In this document: piece by piece, positions 1 through 9,003 of the stretch | How positions within the stretch are numbered: position 1 is the stretch's first letter | Layout of the letters: every line of letters starts with the position of its first letter | Position numbers and translations under genes: made by a program | The notes under the pieces: model-generated | Database searches by the model: none | The model's input: the letters and a program-made list of their open reading frames with translations, nothing else | What the model was told of the DNA's origin: nothing | Assembly (NCBI RefSeq): GCF_900250075.1 | Contig: NZ_LT977071.1 | Coordinates: 1,550,941-1,614,940 of the forward strand | DNA from: Cupriavidus taiwanensis | GTDB taxonomy: Bacteria; Pseudomonadota; Gammaproteobacteria; Burkholderiales; Burkholderiaceae | Direction of reading: 5' to 3' | DNA length: 64,000 nt

Positions 1-151
1 CCAGCACCGTGGTCATGACCGCGATCACCATGCCGGCGATGCCGAGCATGTTGCCGCGCCGGGCGGTGGCAGGATGGCTCAGCCCGCTCAGGCTGAGGAT
101 AAACAGCGCACTGGCGGCGAGGTAAGCGATATTGCTGATTCCGGATGGCAT
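1..151 (-). CDS. pntB: NAD(P) transhydrogenase beta subunit PntB, N-terminal fragment
   Basis: Only the first 50 codons lie in the window; the gene runs off the left edge. The fragment begins MPSGISNIAYLAASALFIL and is a hydrophobic N-terminus with a second hydrophobic stretch, as expected for the membrane domain of PntB. PntB carries the NADP(H)-binding domain of the proton-pumping transhydrogenase. The gene follows pntA by 16 bases on the same strand, the usual order in this operon. The ATG start is the only good one visible. Confidence 0.85.
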   Translation of the reverse strand, partial: MPSGISNIAYLAASALFILSLSGLSHPATARRGNMLGIAGMVIAVMTTVL

Positions 152-167
152 GGTTCTCTCCCTGGCC

Positions 168-1727
168 TTAGTCGCGCTGGAACATCTTCAGCATGCGCTG
201 CGTCACCAGGAAGCCCCCGGCGATATTGATGGTGGCCACCAGCACCGCGCAGCCGGCGATCACCGCCGTCAGCAGCGACGGCTTGCCCAGCTGCACCAGC
301 GCCCCCACCACGATGATCCCGCTGATGGCATTGGTCACGCTCATCAGCGGCGTGTGCAGCGCCGCGGTCACGTTCCACACCACCTGGTAGCCGACGAAGA
401 TCGCCAGCACGAACACCGTGAAATGCGCCATGAACGCCGGCGGCGCGACCGCCCCAAGTCCGAGCAGCGCAGCAACCGCCAGTGCCAGGGCAATCAGCGT
501 CGTGCCGGTGCGGCTGCGCGGCGGCGCGGCTTCGGCCGGCGCCGGGACCGCCGCCGGCGCCTGCTGCTGCGGCACCGCCACCGTCAGCGGCGGTGGCGGC
601 CAGGTCACCGCGCCCTGGTGCAGCACGGTCGCGCCGCGGATCATCTCGTCGTCCATGTCCACCACCAGCTGGCCGTCCTTGCCCGGCGTCAGCTCGCTCA
701 GCAGGTGGCGGATATTGGTGCCATAGAGCTGGCTCGCCTGCGCCGCCATGCGGCTGGGCAGGTCGGTGTAGCCGATGATGGTGACGCCGTCGCGGCGCAC
801 GCTTTCGCCGGGCACGGTCAGCACGCAGTTGCCGCCCTGCTCGGCGGCCAGGTCGACCACCACGCTGCCGGCGCGCATCAGCCCGACGGTGCCGGCCTCC
901 AGCAGCCTGGGCGCCGGCTTGCCCGGGATCAGCGCGGTGGTGATGATGATGTCGACCTCGCGCGCCTGCTCGGCAAAGAGGCGCATCTCCGCTTCGATGA
1001 AGGCCGGGCTCATTTCCTTGGCATAGCCGCCGCTGCCGCTGCCATCTTCTTCGATCTCGACCGTGAGGAACTCCGCGCCCAGGCTCTCGATCTGCTGGCG
1101 CACCACCGGCCGCGTATCGAAGGCGCGCACCACCGCTCCCAGGCTGCGCGCCGCGCCGATCGCCGCCAGCCCCGCCACGCCCGCGCCGATCACCAGCACC
1201 CGCGCCGGCGGGATCTTGCCGGCGGCGGTGATCTGCCCGGCGAAGGGCCGGCCGAAAGCGTGCGCGGCTTCGATCACCGCGCGGTAGCCGGCCATATTGG
1301 CCATCGAGCTGAGCGCATCCAGCTTCTGCGCGCGCGAGATGCGCGGCACGCAGTCCATCGCCAGCACCGTGGCGCCGCGCTGCGCCAGGCGCTCGAGCAT
1401 CGGCATCTGCTGCGCCGGCCAGACAAAGCCGATCAGCGTGGCGTGCTTCTTCAGGAGCGCGGCTTCTTCCACGCCCAGGCTGGGGTGGACCTGCGGCGGG
1501 CGCACCTTGACCACCACGTCGACCGAAGCCCACAGGCTGGCCGCGTCGACGATGGCGGCGCCGGCGGCGCGGTAGTCGTCGTCCGAGAACGACGCTTCCA
1601 GCCCGGCGCCGGTCTCCACTACCACCTGGTAGCCGAGCTTGAGCAGTTCCTTGACCGAGTCCGGGGTGGCGGCAACGCGCCGCTCGCCCGGGTGGACCTC
1701 GCGCGGCACACCGATCGTCATTGGCAT
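168..1727 (-). CDS. pntA: NAD(P) transhydrogenase alpha subunit PntA (fused form)
   Basis: Alpha subunit of the inner-membrane proton-translocating transhydrogenase, which couples hydride transfer from NADH to NADP+ with proton entry. The 519-aa protein opens with [19 protein letters not shown], the typical PntA start. It has a Rossmann loop [18 protein letters not shown] around residue 175, then a Pro/Ala linker and four predicted membrane helices in the last 110 residues. The NAD domain and membrane anchor are therefore in one chain, as in E. coli, not split as in Rhodospirillum. I chose the ATG at 1727, which has GGTGA just upstream; an in-frame GTG lies at 1736. pntB follows directly. Confidence 0.93.
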   Translation of the reverse strand: MPMTIGVPREVHPGERRVAATPDSVKELLKLGYQVVVETGAGLEASFSDDDYRAAGAAIVDAASLWASVDVVVKVRPPQVHPSLGVEEAALLKKHATLIGFVWPAQQMPMLERLAQRGATVLAMDCVPRISRAQKLDALSSMANMAGYRAVIEAAHAFGRPFAGQITAAGKIPPARVLVIGAGVAGLAAIGAARSLGAVVRAFDTRPVVRQQIESLGAEFLTVEIEEDGSGSGGYAKEMSPAFIEAEMRLFAEQAREVDIIITTALIPGKPAPRLLEAGTVGLMRAGSVVVDLAAEQGGNCVLTVPGESVRRDGVTIIGYTDLPSRMAAQASQLYGTNIRHLLSELTPGKDGQLVVDMDDEMIRGATVLHQGAVTWPPPPLTVAVPQQQAPAAVPAPAEAAPPRSRTGTTLIALALAVAALLGLGAVAPPAFMAHFTVFVLAIFVGYQVVWNVTAALHTPLMSVTNAISGIIVVGALVQLGKPSLLTAVIAGCAVLVATINIAGGFLVTQRMLKMFQRD

Positions 1728-1763
1728 GGCATTCACCGTTTCAGGAAAGGAATGGGCGCCGGC

Positions 1764-2546
1764 TCAGCCGCGCACGTGGTTGACCAGCGAGCCGATGCCG
1801 GCGATCGACACCTCGACCACGGCGCCGTCCTTCATCGAACCCACGCCCAGCGAAGTGCCCACGGCAATCACATCGCCCGGCATCAGCGTCAGGTCCTGCG
1901 AGATGCGGCTGACCTGTTCCTCTGGCGAGAAGATCATGTCCGACAGCGGATAGTTCTGCCGCTCCACCCCGTCCAGCCGCGTGACCACGCTGGCGCCCTT
2001 CCAGGGGAAGCCGGTGACGATGGCCGGGCCGATGCAGCCGAAGGTGTCGAAGCCCTTGGCGCGGGTCCATTGCGGGAAATTGGGATCGGCCGTGATCAGC
2101 TCGGCCGCGGTCACGTCGTTGACGATGGTGTAGCCGAAGATATGCGCGCCGGCCTCCGCTACCGTCACGTTGCGCGCCTTCTTGCCGATGACGATGCCCA
2201 GCTCGCCCTCGTAGACGATCTTGCCGTCATAGCTCTTGGGGCGCTGCACGGCGTCGTTGGGCCCGGCCAGCGACGAGGCTGGCTTGATCAGGAACAGCGG
2301 GTGCGTCGGCACCGGCTTCTCAAGCTTGCGCGCCAGCGCGTGGAAGTTGTTCCACAGCGCCACCACCTTGCCCGGCGCGCACGGTGCCAGCAGCGTCAGC
2401 GCGGCGCGGTCGTGCACGGCGCCGGTGGGCCTGGGGTTGTCAAAGCCGTCGCGGTCATATTCCACGACGCGGTTGGGGTTGGCCTCATCCAGGCGGCCAT
2501 GGCCGATGCTGCCGTCGGCGCGGCGGAAACGAATCCAGGTTTGCAC
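1764..2546 (-). CDS. Fumarylacetoacetate hydrolase (FAH) family protein
   Basis: A 260-aa protein of the FAH / 2-hydroxyhepta-2,4-diene-1,7-dioate isomerase superfamily, which hydrolyses, isomerises or decarboxylates beta-dicarbonyl acids. The metal-binding region reads YEGELGIVIGKKARNV (two Glu ligands around residues 113-115) and is followed by NDVTAAE with the third acidic ligand. The start is GTG at 2546, preceded by AAGGAG at a normal distance; an ATG a few bases upstream is in another frame. It lies downstream of the Frc-like gene and may be co-transcribed, although a palindromic repeat separates them. The exact substrate cannot be read from sequence. Confidence 0.85.
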   Translation of the reverse strand: MQTWIRFRRADGSIGHGRLDEANPNRVVEYDRDGFDNPRPTGAVHDRAALTLLAPCAPGKVVALWNNFHALARKLEKPVPTHPLFLIKPASSLAGPNDAVQRPKSYDGKIVYEGELGIVIGKKARNVTVAEAGAHIFGYTIVNDVTAAELITADPNFPQWTRAKGFDTFGCIGPAIVTGFPWKGASVVTRLDGVERQNYPLSDMIFSPEEQVSRISQDLTLMPGDVIAVGTSLGVGSMKDGAVVEVSIAGIGSLVNHVRG

Positions 2547-2647
2547 AGCATGCTCCTTGCGCGGGCAAAGCGAGGCCCCGCCTGCGCCGATGTCGGTTCA
2601 GGGATCTTCGGAAAAGGGGTAGGCATGACGGCGCGCGGCCGCCGCGG

Positions 2648-2673
2648 GTCATTCCCGCACGCGCGGGAATGAC
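2648..2673. repeat. Palindromic intergenic repeat (REP-like)
   Basis: Perfect 11-bp inverted arms GTCATTCCCGC / GCGGGAATGAC around a 4-base loop ACGC, followed by a partial copy of the right arm (GGGAATGAC). This is the GTCATTCCCGC-type palindrome common between genes in many proteobacteria. It sits between the FAH gene and the Frc-like gene and could act as an mRNA hairpin or weak terminator. Confidence 0.75.
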
Positions 2674-2702
2674 GGGAATGACATCAGGCCGGGCTCATGC
2701 GC

Positions 2703-3935
2703 TCATACCGCGCCGGCCAGCTTCATCGCGGCGATCTGCGCCGGGGTGCGGCCGAGCCACTCGAGGATCTCCTCGGTGTGCTCGCCCAGCAGCGGCGAGC
2801 GTTCCACCTGCACCGGCGAGGCCGACAGCGTGATCGGGCAGCCAAGCTGCACGTAGTTGCCGCGCTGCGGATGCTCCAGTTCCACCAGGTAGCCGCGCTG
2901 GTACAGCGACTCGTCCTCGATCAGGTCCTTCATCGACAGGATCGGGCCGCACGGCACATCGACCTCGTTCAGCGCCGCCATCACCTCGAACTTGCTGAGG
3001 CTGCGCGTCCATTTCTCGATCACGGCGAAGCAGTCGGCCAGGTGCTTGAGGCGCGCTTCCGGCGTGGCGTAGTCCGGGTTGGTGATCAGATCCTCGCGCC
3101 CGCACAGGCGCATCAGCGGCTCCCAGCCCTGCGGCTGGATGATGACGTAGACATAGTCGTTGGGACCGCCCGGGGCGCAGCGCAGCGCCGCGCCCGGCTG
3201 CCCGCCGCCCGACGCATTGCCCGCGCGCGGCACGTGGTCGCCGAACTCCTGGTTGGGATACTCGCGCAGCGGGCCGTTGGCCAGGCGCTGCTGGTCGCGC
3301 AGCTTGACCCGGCACAGGTTCAGCACCGCGTCCTGCATCGCCACTTCCACGCGCTGGCCGCGGCCGGTGTGCTCGCGATGCAGCAGCGCGGCCAGGATGC
3401 CGACCACGGCATGCACACCGGTGCCGGAGTCGCCGATCTGCGCGCCGGTCACCGTGGGCACGCCGTCGGCGTCGCCGGTGGTCGAAGCCGAGCCGCCCAT
3501 GCACTGCGCCACGTTCTCATAGGCCTTGCAGTCCGCGTACGGGCCCGGGCCAAAGCCCTTGATCGAGGCGTAGACCAGTCGCGGATTCAGGTCCTGCATG
3601 TGGTCCCAGTCGAAGCCCGCGCGCGCCAGCACGCCCGGGCCGAAGTTCTCGATCAGCACGTCGCTGCGCTGGATCAGGTCTTCGAGCAGGGCCTTGCCTT
3701 CGGGCGTCTTCATGTTCAGCGTCAGGCTGCGCTTGTTGGAGTTCAGCATGGTGAAGTACAGGCTGTCGGCGTTCGGCACGTCGCGCAACTGGCTGCGCGT
3801 AATGTCGCCGCGTCCCGGCATCTCCACCTTGATCACGTCCGCGCCCAGCCACGCCATCAACTGCGTCGCCGACGGGCCCGCCTGGACGTGGGTCATGTCC
3901 AGGATGCGCACTCCTTGCAGGGCTTTGGTTTCCAT
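2703..3935 (-). CDS. frc: Class III CoA-transferase, formyl-CoA:oxalate CoA-transferase-like
   Basis: A 410-aa family III (CaiB/BaiF) CoA-transferase, which moves CoA between acids through aspartyl-CoA mixed anhydrides. From memory it follows Oxalobacter Frc closely: [16 protein letters not shown] at the N-terminus, VENVAQ-type core, [18 protein letters not shown], and the catalytic Asp at residue 169 (GAQIGDS), the same number as in Frc. The glycine loop reads NASGGGQPG instead of NAGGGGQPG, and roughly 18 residues just before it are missing. No oxalyl-CoA decarboxylase is nearby, so the acid acceptor may not be oxalate. The ATG is preceded by GAGGAG. A TGATATATCA operator lies 53 bases upstream. 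Confidence 0.85.
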   Translation of the reverse strand: METKALQGVRILDMTHVQAGPSATQLMAWLGADVIKVEMPGRGDITRSQLRDVPNADSLYFTMLNSNKRSLTLNMKTPEGKALLEDLIQRSDVLIENFGPGVLARAGFDWDHMQDLNPRLVYASIKGFGPGPYADCKAYENVAQCMGGSASTTGDADGVPTVTGAQIGDSGTGVHAVVGILAALLHREHTGRGQRVEVAMQDAVLNLCRVKLRDQQRLANGPLREYPNQEFGDHVPRAGNASGGGQPGAALRCAPGGPNDYVYVIIQPQGWEPLMRLCGREDLITNPDYATPEARLKHLADCFAVIEKWTRSLSKFEVMAALNEVDVPCGPILSMKDLIEDESLYQRGYLVELEHPQRGNYVQLGCPITLSASPVQVERSPLLGEHTEEILEWLGRTPAQIAAMKLAGAV

Positions 3936-3987
3936 TGCGAAGGGTCTCCTCTTCCGCTATTTGTAGTCTCTGATGACATACGGTATG

Positions 3988-3997
3988 TGATATATCA
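3988..3997. promoter_or_regulatory. TGATATATCA operator 1 (upstream of frc-like gene)
   Basis: Perfect 10-bp palindrome TGATATATCA, flanked by GTATG on its left, 53 bases upstream of the Frc-like start. The same core recurs at 4140, 5127 (one mismatch) and 6247, all between genes of this cluster. A palindrome of this size suits a dimeric FCD-type GntR repressor such as the one encoded at 4249-4968. Binding is inferred. Confidence 0.6.
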
Positions 3998-4139
3998 GAA
4001 GAGAGCAAGAGGAGTTTGGCGCTTCCGGCGTAAATATCGACGATGCGACGCAGCAGAGAGCTGCCATCCAGACGCGCAAGGCATAAAGACCGGCGTTTTC
4101 AGTAGCGGGATGGCATAAAGGCGGCTTGCCTTTTCACAT

Positions 4140-4149
4140 TGATATATCA
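4140..4149. promoter_or_regulatory. TGATATATCA operator 2
   Basis: Second perfect TGATATATCA palindrome, extended to TTGATATATCACACACC, about 205 bases upstream of the Frc-like gene and just beyond the GntR terminator. With operator 1, some 150 bases away, it could support looping. The 312 bases between the Frc-like start and the GntR stop hold only these two sites and the terminator; I see no convincing gene there. Confidence 0.55.
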
Positions 4150-4194
4150 CACACCATTTAGCGAAATGGCGTCGTGCAAGCAAACACCGTCGAA

Positions 4195-4223
4195 AAGCAA
4201 AACGGCGGACCGAAGTCCGCCGT
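4195..4223 (-). terminator. Rho-independent terminator of the GntR gene
   Basis: On the minus strand ACGGCGGAC-TTCG-GTCCGCCGT forms a 9-bp GC-rich stem with a TTCG tetraloop, followed by TTTGCTTTT. It starts 25 bases after the GntR stop codon. This insulates the Frc-like transcription unit from the regulator. Confidence 0.85.
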
Positions 4224-4248
4224 CTCTTGCACCGGATTGCCGGCTGCT

Positions 4249-4968
4249 TCAGTCCAGAAAATCGCAGTGCTTCTCCACGTAGTCCGCGAGGTCCAGCGAA
4301 TGCTGCCGCACCAGCCGCTCGGCGAGTTCGGTGTCCCGCCTCTCCAGCGCCTCGATGATGCGCAGGTGGTCCACGATCGAGCGTGCCGCGCGGTCGCTCT
4401 GCGAGATCGTCATCTTCCGGATCGCGCGCACATGGATAAAGATGTTGCGGATTGTGTCCATGATGATCTGCGATTTGGACAGCTGCACGATCGCCTGGTG
4501 GAACGCGATATTGGCGTCGGAATACTCTTCGATATGCTCGGCCGGGGTGGAGTCACGGAAGCTGTCGAACATGCTGCGCAACTGCGCGATCTCGGCGTCG
4601 GTGGCGTTCTCGGTGGCCAGCCGGGCCGCCATGCTTTCGAGCGCGGCCCACATCTGGATCATCTCGACGATCTCGCGCTTGGTCTTGCGCATGATGTAGA
4701 TGCCACGTCGCGGTACCGTGCGCAGGAAGCCCTCCTGCTCCAGCAACGTCATGGCCTCGCGGATCGGCGTGCGGCTCACGCCCATGGCCTCGCTCAGCAC
4801 GCGCTCGTCCAGCCGGATCTCGTCGCGCGACTGGTAGATGTCGGCGTCGGCAATGGCCTGCCGCAACATGGCGTAGGCCTGGTCGCGCAGGCTGGCGCCG
4901 GCGTTGATCGGTTGTACCGACAGGGACAGCCCGTTGGGCTGGACGATGGATTGGCTTTGCGCAGACAT
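4249..4968 (-). CDS. GntR family transcriptional regulator (FCD subfamily)
   Basis: A 239-aa DNA-binding regulator. The N-terminal winged helix contains RLDERVLSEAMGVSRTPIREAMTLLEQEGFL, the GntR signature, at about residues 48-80. The rest is an all-helical FCD ligand domain with the expected His positions (AFHQAIVQLSKS, HVRAIRKM, DHLRIIEALE). I used the ATG at 4968 (MSAQSQ); the frame stays open to 5031 but adds only low-complexity Arg/Pro/Ser residues. TGATATATCA-type sites lie upstream of this gene and of both neighbouring units, so it probably represses the cluster and itself. The effector is probably an acid or CoA-ester intermediate of the pathway. Confidence 0.9.
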   Translation of the reverse strand: MSAQSQSIVQPNGLSLSVQPINAGASLRDQAYAMLRQAIADADIYQSRDEIRLDERVLSEAMGVSRTPIREAMTLLEQEGFLRTVPRRGIYIMRKTKREIVEMIQMWAALESMAARLATENATDAEIAQLRSMFDSFRDSTPAEHIEEYSDANIAFHQAIVQLSKSQIIMDTIRNIFIHVRAIRKMTISQSDRAARSIVDHLRIIEALERRDTELAERLVRQHSLDLADYVEKHCDFLD

Positions 4969-5126
4969 GGATGTGCTCGTGTGAGACCGGCGGCCGGGCG
5001 GCCGGAATGGCTGCCCGCCGCATTGCTGCACAGCTTAGCAAAAACGCCCGATCCATTATGAAAGCGCATCAAACGATGCGCAGTCCACATGCATCGGCAC
5101 AGAAGCGGTGCGCGGCCTGTCGTATA

Positions 5127-5136
5127 TGGTATATCA
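5127..5136. promoter_or_regulatory. TGATATATCA-like operator 3 (upstream of GntR gene)
   Basis: TGGTATATCA, one mismatch from the shared palindrome, with TATA on its left and CACAAT on its right. It lies 159 bases upstream of the chosen GntR start and downstream of the ketopantoate-reductase-like stop. The placement is consistent with autoregulation. Confidence 0.5.
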
Positions 5137-5237
5137 CAATCGCCCTGCCTTCGGACTTTGCAAGCCGGGCGTGCGTCACGTTGCGTGCCCGGCTCCCGCT
5201 GCGGTGGGACGCCCGACCCCGAGGCGTCCCGTGCTGC

Positions 5238-6215
5238 TCAGGCGGCCAGCTTCGCCATCGCATCGCGCTGCTTGATCAGGCCCAGTACGGCGTCGCACAT
5301 CGGAGTCGGCGCACCCACCAGCCGCCCCATTTCCTGCACCACCGTCAGCAGCGGGTCGATTTCCATGGCCCGCCCCGCCTCCAGGTCCTGCAGCATCGAG
5401 GTCTTGTGCGCGCCGACGGCGCCGGCGCCGTTGATGCGCCGCTCCACGTCGACGCGGAACTTCACCCCGAAGCGCTCGGCGATGCCCTGCGCCTCCACCA
5501 TCATCTGGCGCGACAGCGCGCGCGTGGCCGGATCGGCGGTAATGACGTCCAGCGTGGCGTGGGTCAGCGCGCTGATCGGGTTGAAGCACAGGTTGCCCCA
5601 CAGCTTGAGCCAGATCTCGTCGCGGATATTGTCGCGCACGGGAGCATCCAGGTCGGCGGCCATCATCATTTCGCTGAGCCGGGTCACGCGCGCGGAGCGG
5701 CTGCCATCTGGCTCACCGAGCGGAAATTTCTTGCCGTAGACATGCTTGATCACGCCCGGCGCGATGATTTCCGCGGCCGGATAGACCACGCAGCCGATGG
5801 CCCGCTCCGGGCCCAGGCGTTGCCACTGGCGCCCGCCCGGATCGACGCTTTCCAGCGTGCGCCCGGCCAGATCGCCGCCGTGCTTGTAGAAGTACCAGTA
5901 AGGAATGCCGTTGACGCCGGTCACGATCGCCGTTTCGGGACCCAGCAGCGGCTGCATCTGGTCTACTACCCCGGGCACCGAATGCGCCTTGAGGGTGATG
6001 AACACATAATCCTGGTGCCCGAGCTCATGCGGATCGCTGGTGCAGCGCACCCGGGCGACGCGCTCCTCGCCGTCGATCAGCAGCTTGACGCCGTGCTCCT
6101 GCATCGCCGCGAGGTGGGGTCCGCGCGCGACGAAGCTGACCTCCGCCCCGGCGCGCGCCATTTGCGCGCCGACATAGCCGCCGATCGCTCCGGCGCCGTA
6201 GATACAGACTTTCAT
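5238..6215 (-). CDS. Ketopantoate reductase (ApbA/PanE) family NAD(P)-dependent oxidoreductase
   Basis: A 325-aa two-domain reductase. The N-terminal Rossmann fold begins MKVCIYGAGAIGGYVGAQMARAG, with the GxGxxG NADP loop at residues 7-12. The C-terminal helical domain contains KLWGNLCFNPISALTHATLD, where the family's catalytic Lys and Asn lie. It starts at the ATG at 6215, which has AAGGAGG five bases upstream; longer in-frame starts are less likely. Catabolic paralogues of PanE reduce 2-oxo acids. With the Frc-like and FAH-like genes and a shared operator it probably reduces a pathway intermediate and does not make pantoate. Confidence 0.85.
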   Translation of the reverse strand: MKVCIYGAGAIGGYVGAQMARAGAEVSFVARGPHLAAMQEHGVKLLIDGEERVARVRCTSDPHELGHQDYVFITLKAHSVPGVVDQMQPLLGPETAIVTGVNGIPYWYFYKHGGDLAGRTLESVDPGGRQWQRLGPERAIGCVVYPAAEIIAPGVIKHVYGKKFPLGEPDGSRSARVTRLSEMMMAADLDAPVRDNIRDEIWLKLWGNLCFNPISALTHATLDVITADPATRALSRQMMVEAQGIAERFGVKFRVDVERRINGAGAVGAHKTSMLQDLEAGRAMEIDPLLTVVQEMGRLVGAPTPMCDAVLGLIKQRDAMAKLAA

Positions 6216-6246
6216 GCTGCCTCCTTGATGGCTCGATTGGATCTTT

Positions 6247-6256
6247 TGATATATCA
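6247..6256. promoter_or_regulatory. TGATATATCA operator 4 (upstream of reductase gene)
   Basis: Perfect TGATATATCA followed by CATACTATATT, 31 bases upstream of the reductase ATG. The right flank CATAC matches the flank of operator 1 read on the other strand. The position overlaps where the promoter of the reductase gene must be. Confidence 0.6.
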
Positions 6257-6388
6257 CATACTATATTCCATAGCAGCACATGGCAACCTGAGCCGGCACC
6301 CTTTATCTTTATGTGACAGGCTGCGCGGCCAAGCGACGCTGCGCTAACATGAAGCCTGCATGCGCCCTCCCATCACTCCGGAGCCTTC

Positions 6389-7153
6389 ATGGAAGCGACG
6401 TTGGCATTGCTGCAGGATCCCGCCGCCTGGGCGGCACTGGCCACGCTGGTGGCCATGGAAATCGTGCTCGGGATCGATAACCTGATCTTTATCTCGATCC
6501 TGACCAACAAGCTGCCGCTGGAGATGCGGGAGAAGGCCCGCAAGATCGGCATCAGCCTGGCGCTGCTGATGCGCCTGGGCCTCCTGGCTACCATCGCCTT
6601 CATCGTCACGCTGACCCAACCGGTCTTCAGCGTGCTGGGCCATGGCCTGTCGTGGCGCGACCTGATCCTGATCGGGGGCGGCGGCTTCCTGGTATGGAAG
6701 GCCACGCGCGAAATCCACCAGCACGTCAACGCCGCCGAAGAAGCCGCGGAAGGCGGCACGGCCACGGCAGTGCACAGCTTTGCCTCGGCCATCGGCCAGA
6801 TTCTGGTGCTGGACCTGGTGTTTTCGATTGACAGCATCATCACCGCGGTGGGCATGACCGAGCACGTGCAGATCATGTTCGTGGCCGTCATCGCGGCGGT
6901 GATGGCGATGCTGTTCGCGGCGACGCCGCTGGCCAACTTCATCAACCGCAATCCCACCATCGTGATGCTGGCGCTGGCGTTTCTGATGATGATCGGCATG
7001 ACGCTGATCGCCGAAGGCCTCGGCACGCACGTGCCGAAGGGCTATATCTATACGGCGATGGCATTCTCGGCGGCGGTCGAGGGGCTGAACATGCTGGCGC
7101 GGCAGCGGCGGCGCCAGCGCCGCGCGGCGAGCGAGGTGCGCGAGATGCCGTGA
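6389..7153 (+). CDS. TerC/YgdQ family integral membrane protein
   Basis: A 254-aa inner-membrane protein of the TerC family. It carries the hallmark acidic membrane motifs [15 protein letters not shown] (about residues 23-37) and [15 protein letters not shown] (about 143-157), about seven hydrophobic helices, and a basic Arg-rich C-terminus. It follows the E. coli YgdQ pattern closely ([23 protein letters not shown]). Family members are linked to metal-ion export during exoenzyme metallation and to tellurite resistance; the precise role here is unknown. GGAG lies six bases before the ATG. It is monocistronic by spacing. Confidence 0.88.
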   Translation: MEATLALLQDPAAWAALATLVAMEIVLGIDNLIFISILTNKLPLEMREKARKIGISLALLMRLGLLATIAFIVTLTQPVFSVLGHGLSWRDLILIGGGGFLVWKATREIHQHVNAAEEAAEGGTATAVHSFASAIGQILVLDLVFSIDSIITAVGMTEHVQIMFVAVIAAVMAMLFAATPLANFINRNPTIVMLALAFLMMIGMTLIAEGLGTHVPKGYIYTAMAFSAAVEGLNMLARQRRRQRRAASEVREMP

Positions 7154-7260
7154 GGCACCGGCGCCACCCGCTGTAACAGAGGGTGTCCGAACTTTTCCGC
7201 GGCGGCGGCGTCTTTTACAGTTCTGCACAAACCCGGACAATAAAAGGACGCTTTCGCCAC

Positions 7261-8874
7261 ATGATGAATCGCCGAACCCTGCTGGTCTCTGCCACCGCCT
7301 CAGCCGCGCTTGCCGCCCTCGGCATTACCCCATCGGTACTGGCAGCCAGCCGGATCAAGCTAGGCGAGGCCCAGCCGTTCGGCTTCGACGCCCTGATCGA
7401 CCGCGCCCGCGCGCTGGCCGGCAAGCCTTACGCGCCGCCGCCCGCGCCACCGGCAGACGTGCTGTCCCGCATCGACTACGACGCCCACGGCAAGATCCGC
7501 TTCCGGACCGAGGACGCGCTCTTTGCCAGCGGCCCGGGCCAGTTCCCGGTCACGTTCTTCCACCTCGGCACCTACTTCCGCAGCCCGGTGCGCATGCATG
7601 TGATCGAGCGCGCCAAGGGCGGCACCGGCAAGGCGCGCGAGATCGTCTATGACGATGCCTACTTCGACATGCCGGCGGACAGCCCCGCGCACAAGCTGCC
7701 GCCGGGCAGCGGCTTTGCCGGCTTCCGCTTCCAGGAAAGCCGCCTGGGCGACCAGAAAACGCGCGACTGGCGCAAGAACGACTGGGTGGCCTTCCTCGGC
7801 GCCTCGTATTTCCGCGCCATCGGCGAGCTGTACCAGTACGGCCTGTCCGCGCGCGGCATCGCCATCGACGTCGCCGAAGCGGGCAAGCAGGAAGAATTCC
7901 CGGCCTTCACCCACTTCTGGTTCGAGACCCCCGAGGGCAACAGCGACACCGTCATGGTCTACGCGCTGCTGGACGGGCCCAGCATTTCCGGCGCCTACCG
8001 CTTCGTCATGCAGCGCGCCAAGGCCGTGATCATGGATGTCGAATGCGTGCTGTTCCTGCGCAAGGACGTGGCGCGGCTTGGGCTGGCGCCGCTGACCTCG
8101 ATGTACTGGTTCTCGGAAAGCATCAAGGGCACCGCCGTCGACTGGCGCCCCGAAGTGCACGACTCCGACGGCCTGGCGCTGTGGAACGGCGCCGGCGAGC
8201 ATATCTGGCGCCCGCTCAACAACCCGCCGCAGACCACCGCCTCGGCCTTCTCCGACGACAACCCGAAGGGCTTCGGGCTGCTGCAGCGCGACCGCCTGTT
8301 CGACCACTACCAGGACGGCGTCAACTACGACCGCCGCCCCAGCCTGTGGGTGGAGCCGCGCGACGGCTGGGGCGCCGGCTCGGTGCAGCTGGTGGAGCTG
8401 CGCACCGACGATGAGATCCACGACAATATCGTCGCCATGTGGGTGCCGAAGGCGCCGGCCAAGGCCGGCAACACCTACCGCCTGCGCTACCGGCTGCACT
8501 GGGCGGCCGACGAGCCCTACCCGTCGCCGCTGGCGCGCTGCGTCGCCACGCGCCTGGGCAACGGCGGCCAGCCAGGCCAGCCGCGGCCCAAGGGCGTGCG
8601 CAAGTTCATGGTCGAGTTCAAGGGTGCGCCGCTGGAGAAACTGCCCTTCGGCGTCAAGCCCGAAGCCGTGCTGACCGCCTCGCGCGGCAGTTTTTCCTAT
8701 GTCTTCACCGAAGCCGTGCCCAATGGCGTGGCCGGGCACTGGCGGGCCCAGTTCGACCTGACCACCGAGGGCGCCCAGCCGGTCGACCTGCGGCTGTTCC
8801 TGCGCCTGAACGGCAAGCCGCTGTCGGAAACCTGGCTGTACCAGTACCACCCATTCCAGTCGCCGGCGGGCTGA
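7261..8874 (+). CDS. opgD: Periplasmic glucan biosynthesis protein OpgD (MdoD)
   Basis: A 537-aa periplasmic protein of the MdoG/OpgD family, which controls the backbone structure of osmoregulated periplasmic glucans. A twin-arginine leader (NRRTLLVSATASAALAALG, Ala-rich, ending near residue 30) points to Tat export, as for E. coli OpgD. Conserved blocks follow: SFLGASYF-type WVAFLGASYFRAIGELYQYG, GLSARGIAIDV, DNNPKGFGLLQ-type SDDNPKGFGLLQRDR, YDRRPSLWVEP and the C-terminal SETWLYQYHPF. AAAAGGA precedes the ATG-ATG start. No opgH or opgG is adjacent. A hairpin terminator follows. Confidence 0.92.
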   Translation: MMNRRTLLVSATASAALAALGITPSVLAASRIKLGEAQPFGFDALIDRARALAGKPYAPPPAPPADVLSRIDYDAHGKIRFRTEDALFASGPGQFPVTFFHLGTYFRSPVRMHVIERAKGGTGKAREIVYDDAYFDMPADSPAHKLPPGSGFAGFRFQESRLGDQKTRDWRKNDWVAFLGASYFRAIGELYQYGLSARGIAIDVAEAGKQEEFPAFTHFWFETPEGNSDTVMVYALLDGPSISGAYRFVMQRAKAVIMDVECVLFLRKDVARLGLAPLTSMYWFSESIKGTAVDWRPEVHDSDGLALWNGAGEHIWRPLNNPPQTTASAFSDDNPKGFGLLQRDRLFDHYQDGVNYDRRPSLWVEPRDGWGAGSVQLVELRTDDEIHDNIVAMWVPKAPAKAGNTYRLRYRLHWAADEPYPSPLARCVATRLGNGGQPGQPRPKGVRKFMVEFKGAPLEKLPFGVKPEAVLTASRGSFSYVFTEAVPNGVAGHWRAQFDLTTEGAQPVDLRLFLRLNGKPLSETWLYQYHPFQSPAG

Positions 8875-8889
8875 CGCCCCCGGCGGCGC

Positions 8890-8915
8890 GGGGCTGGCGC
8901 CGGGCCAGCCCCTTT
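8890..8915 (+). terminator. Possible terminator after opgD
   Basis: GGGGCTGG and CCAGCCCC form an 8-bp stem around a 7-base loop, followed by TTT. The T-tract is short, so it may be only a partial terminator or an mRNA-stabilising hairpin. Confidence 0.5.
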
Positions 8916-9003
8916 ACCCCGTATTGCGACACCGTGATGTCAGGCGGGCGCGAGCGGGTATGATGGCTGGCTACGACAGTTACACCGCATCCGCCAGCCT
9001 CAC

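Noticed and set aside
3995..4183. A 62-codon minus-strand frame between the Frc-like and GntR genes
   Set aside because: It covers the operators and has no Shine-Dalgarno or family; regulatory DNA is the better explanation.
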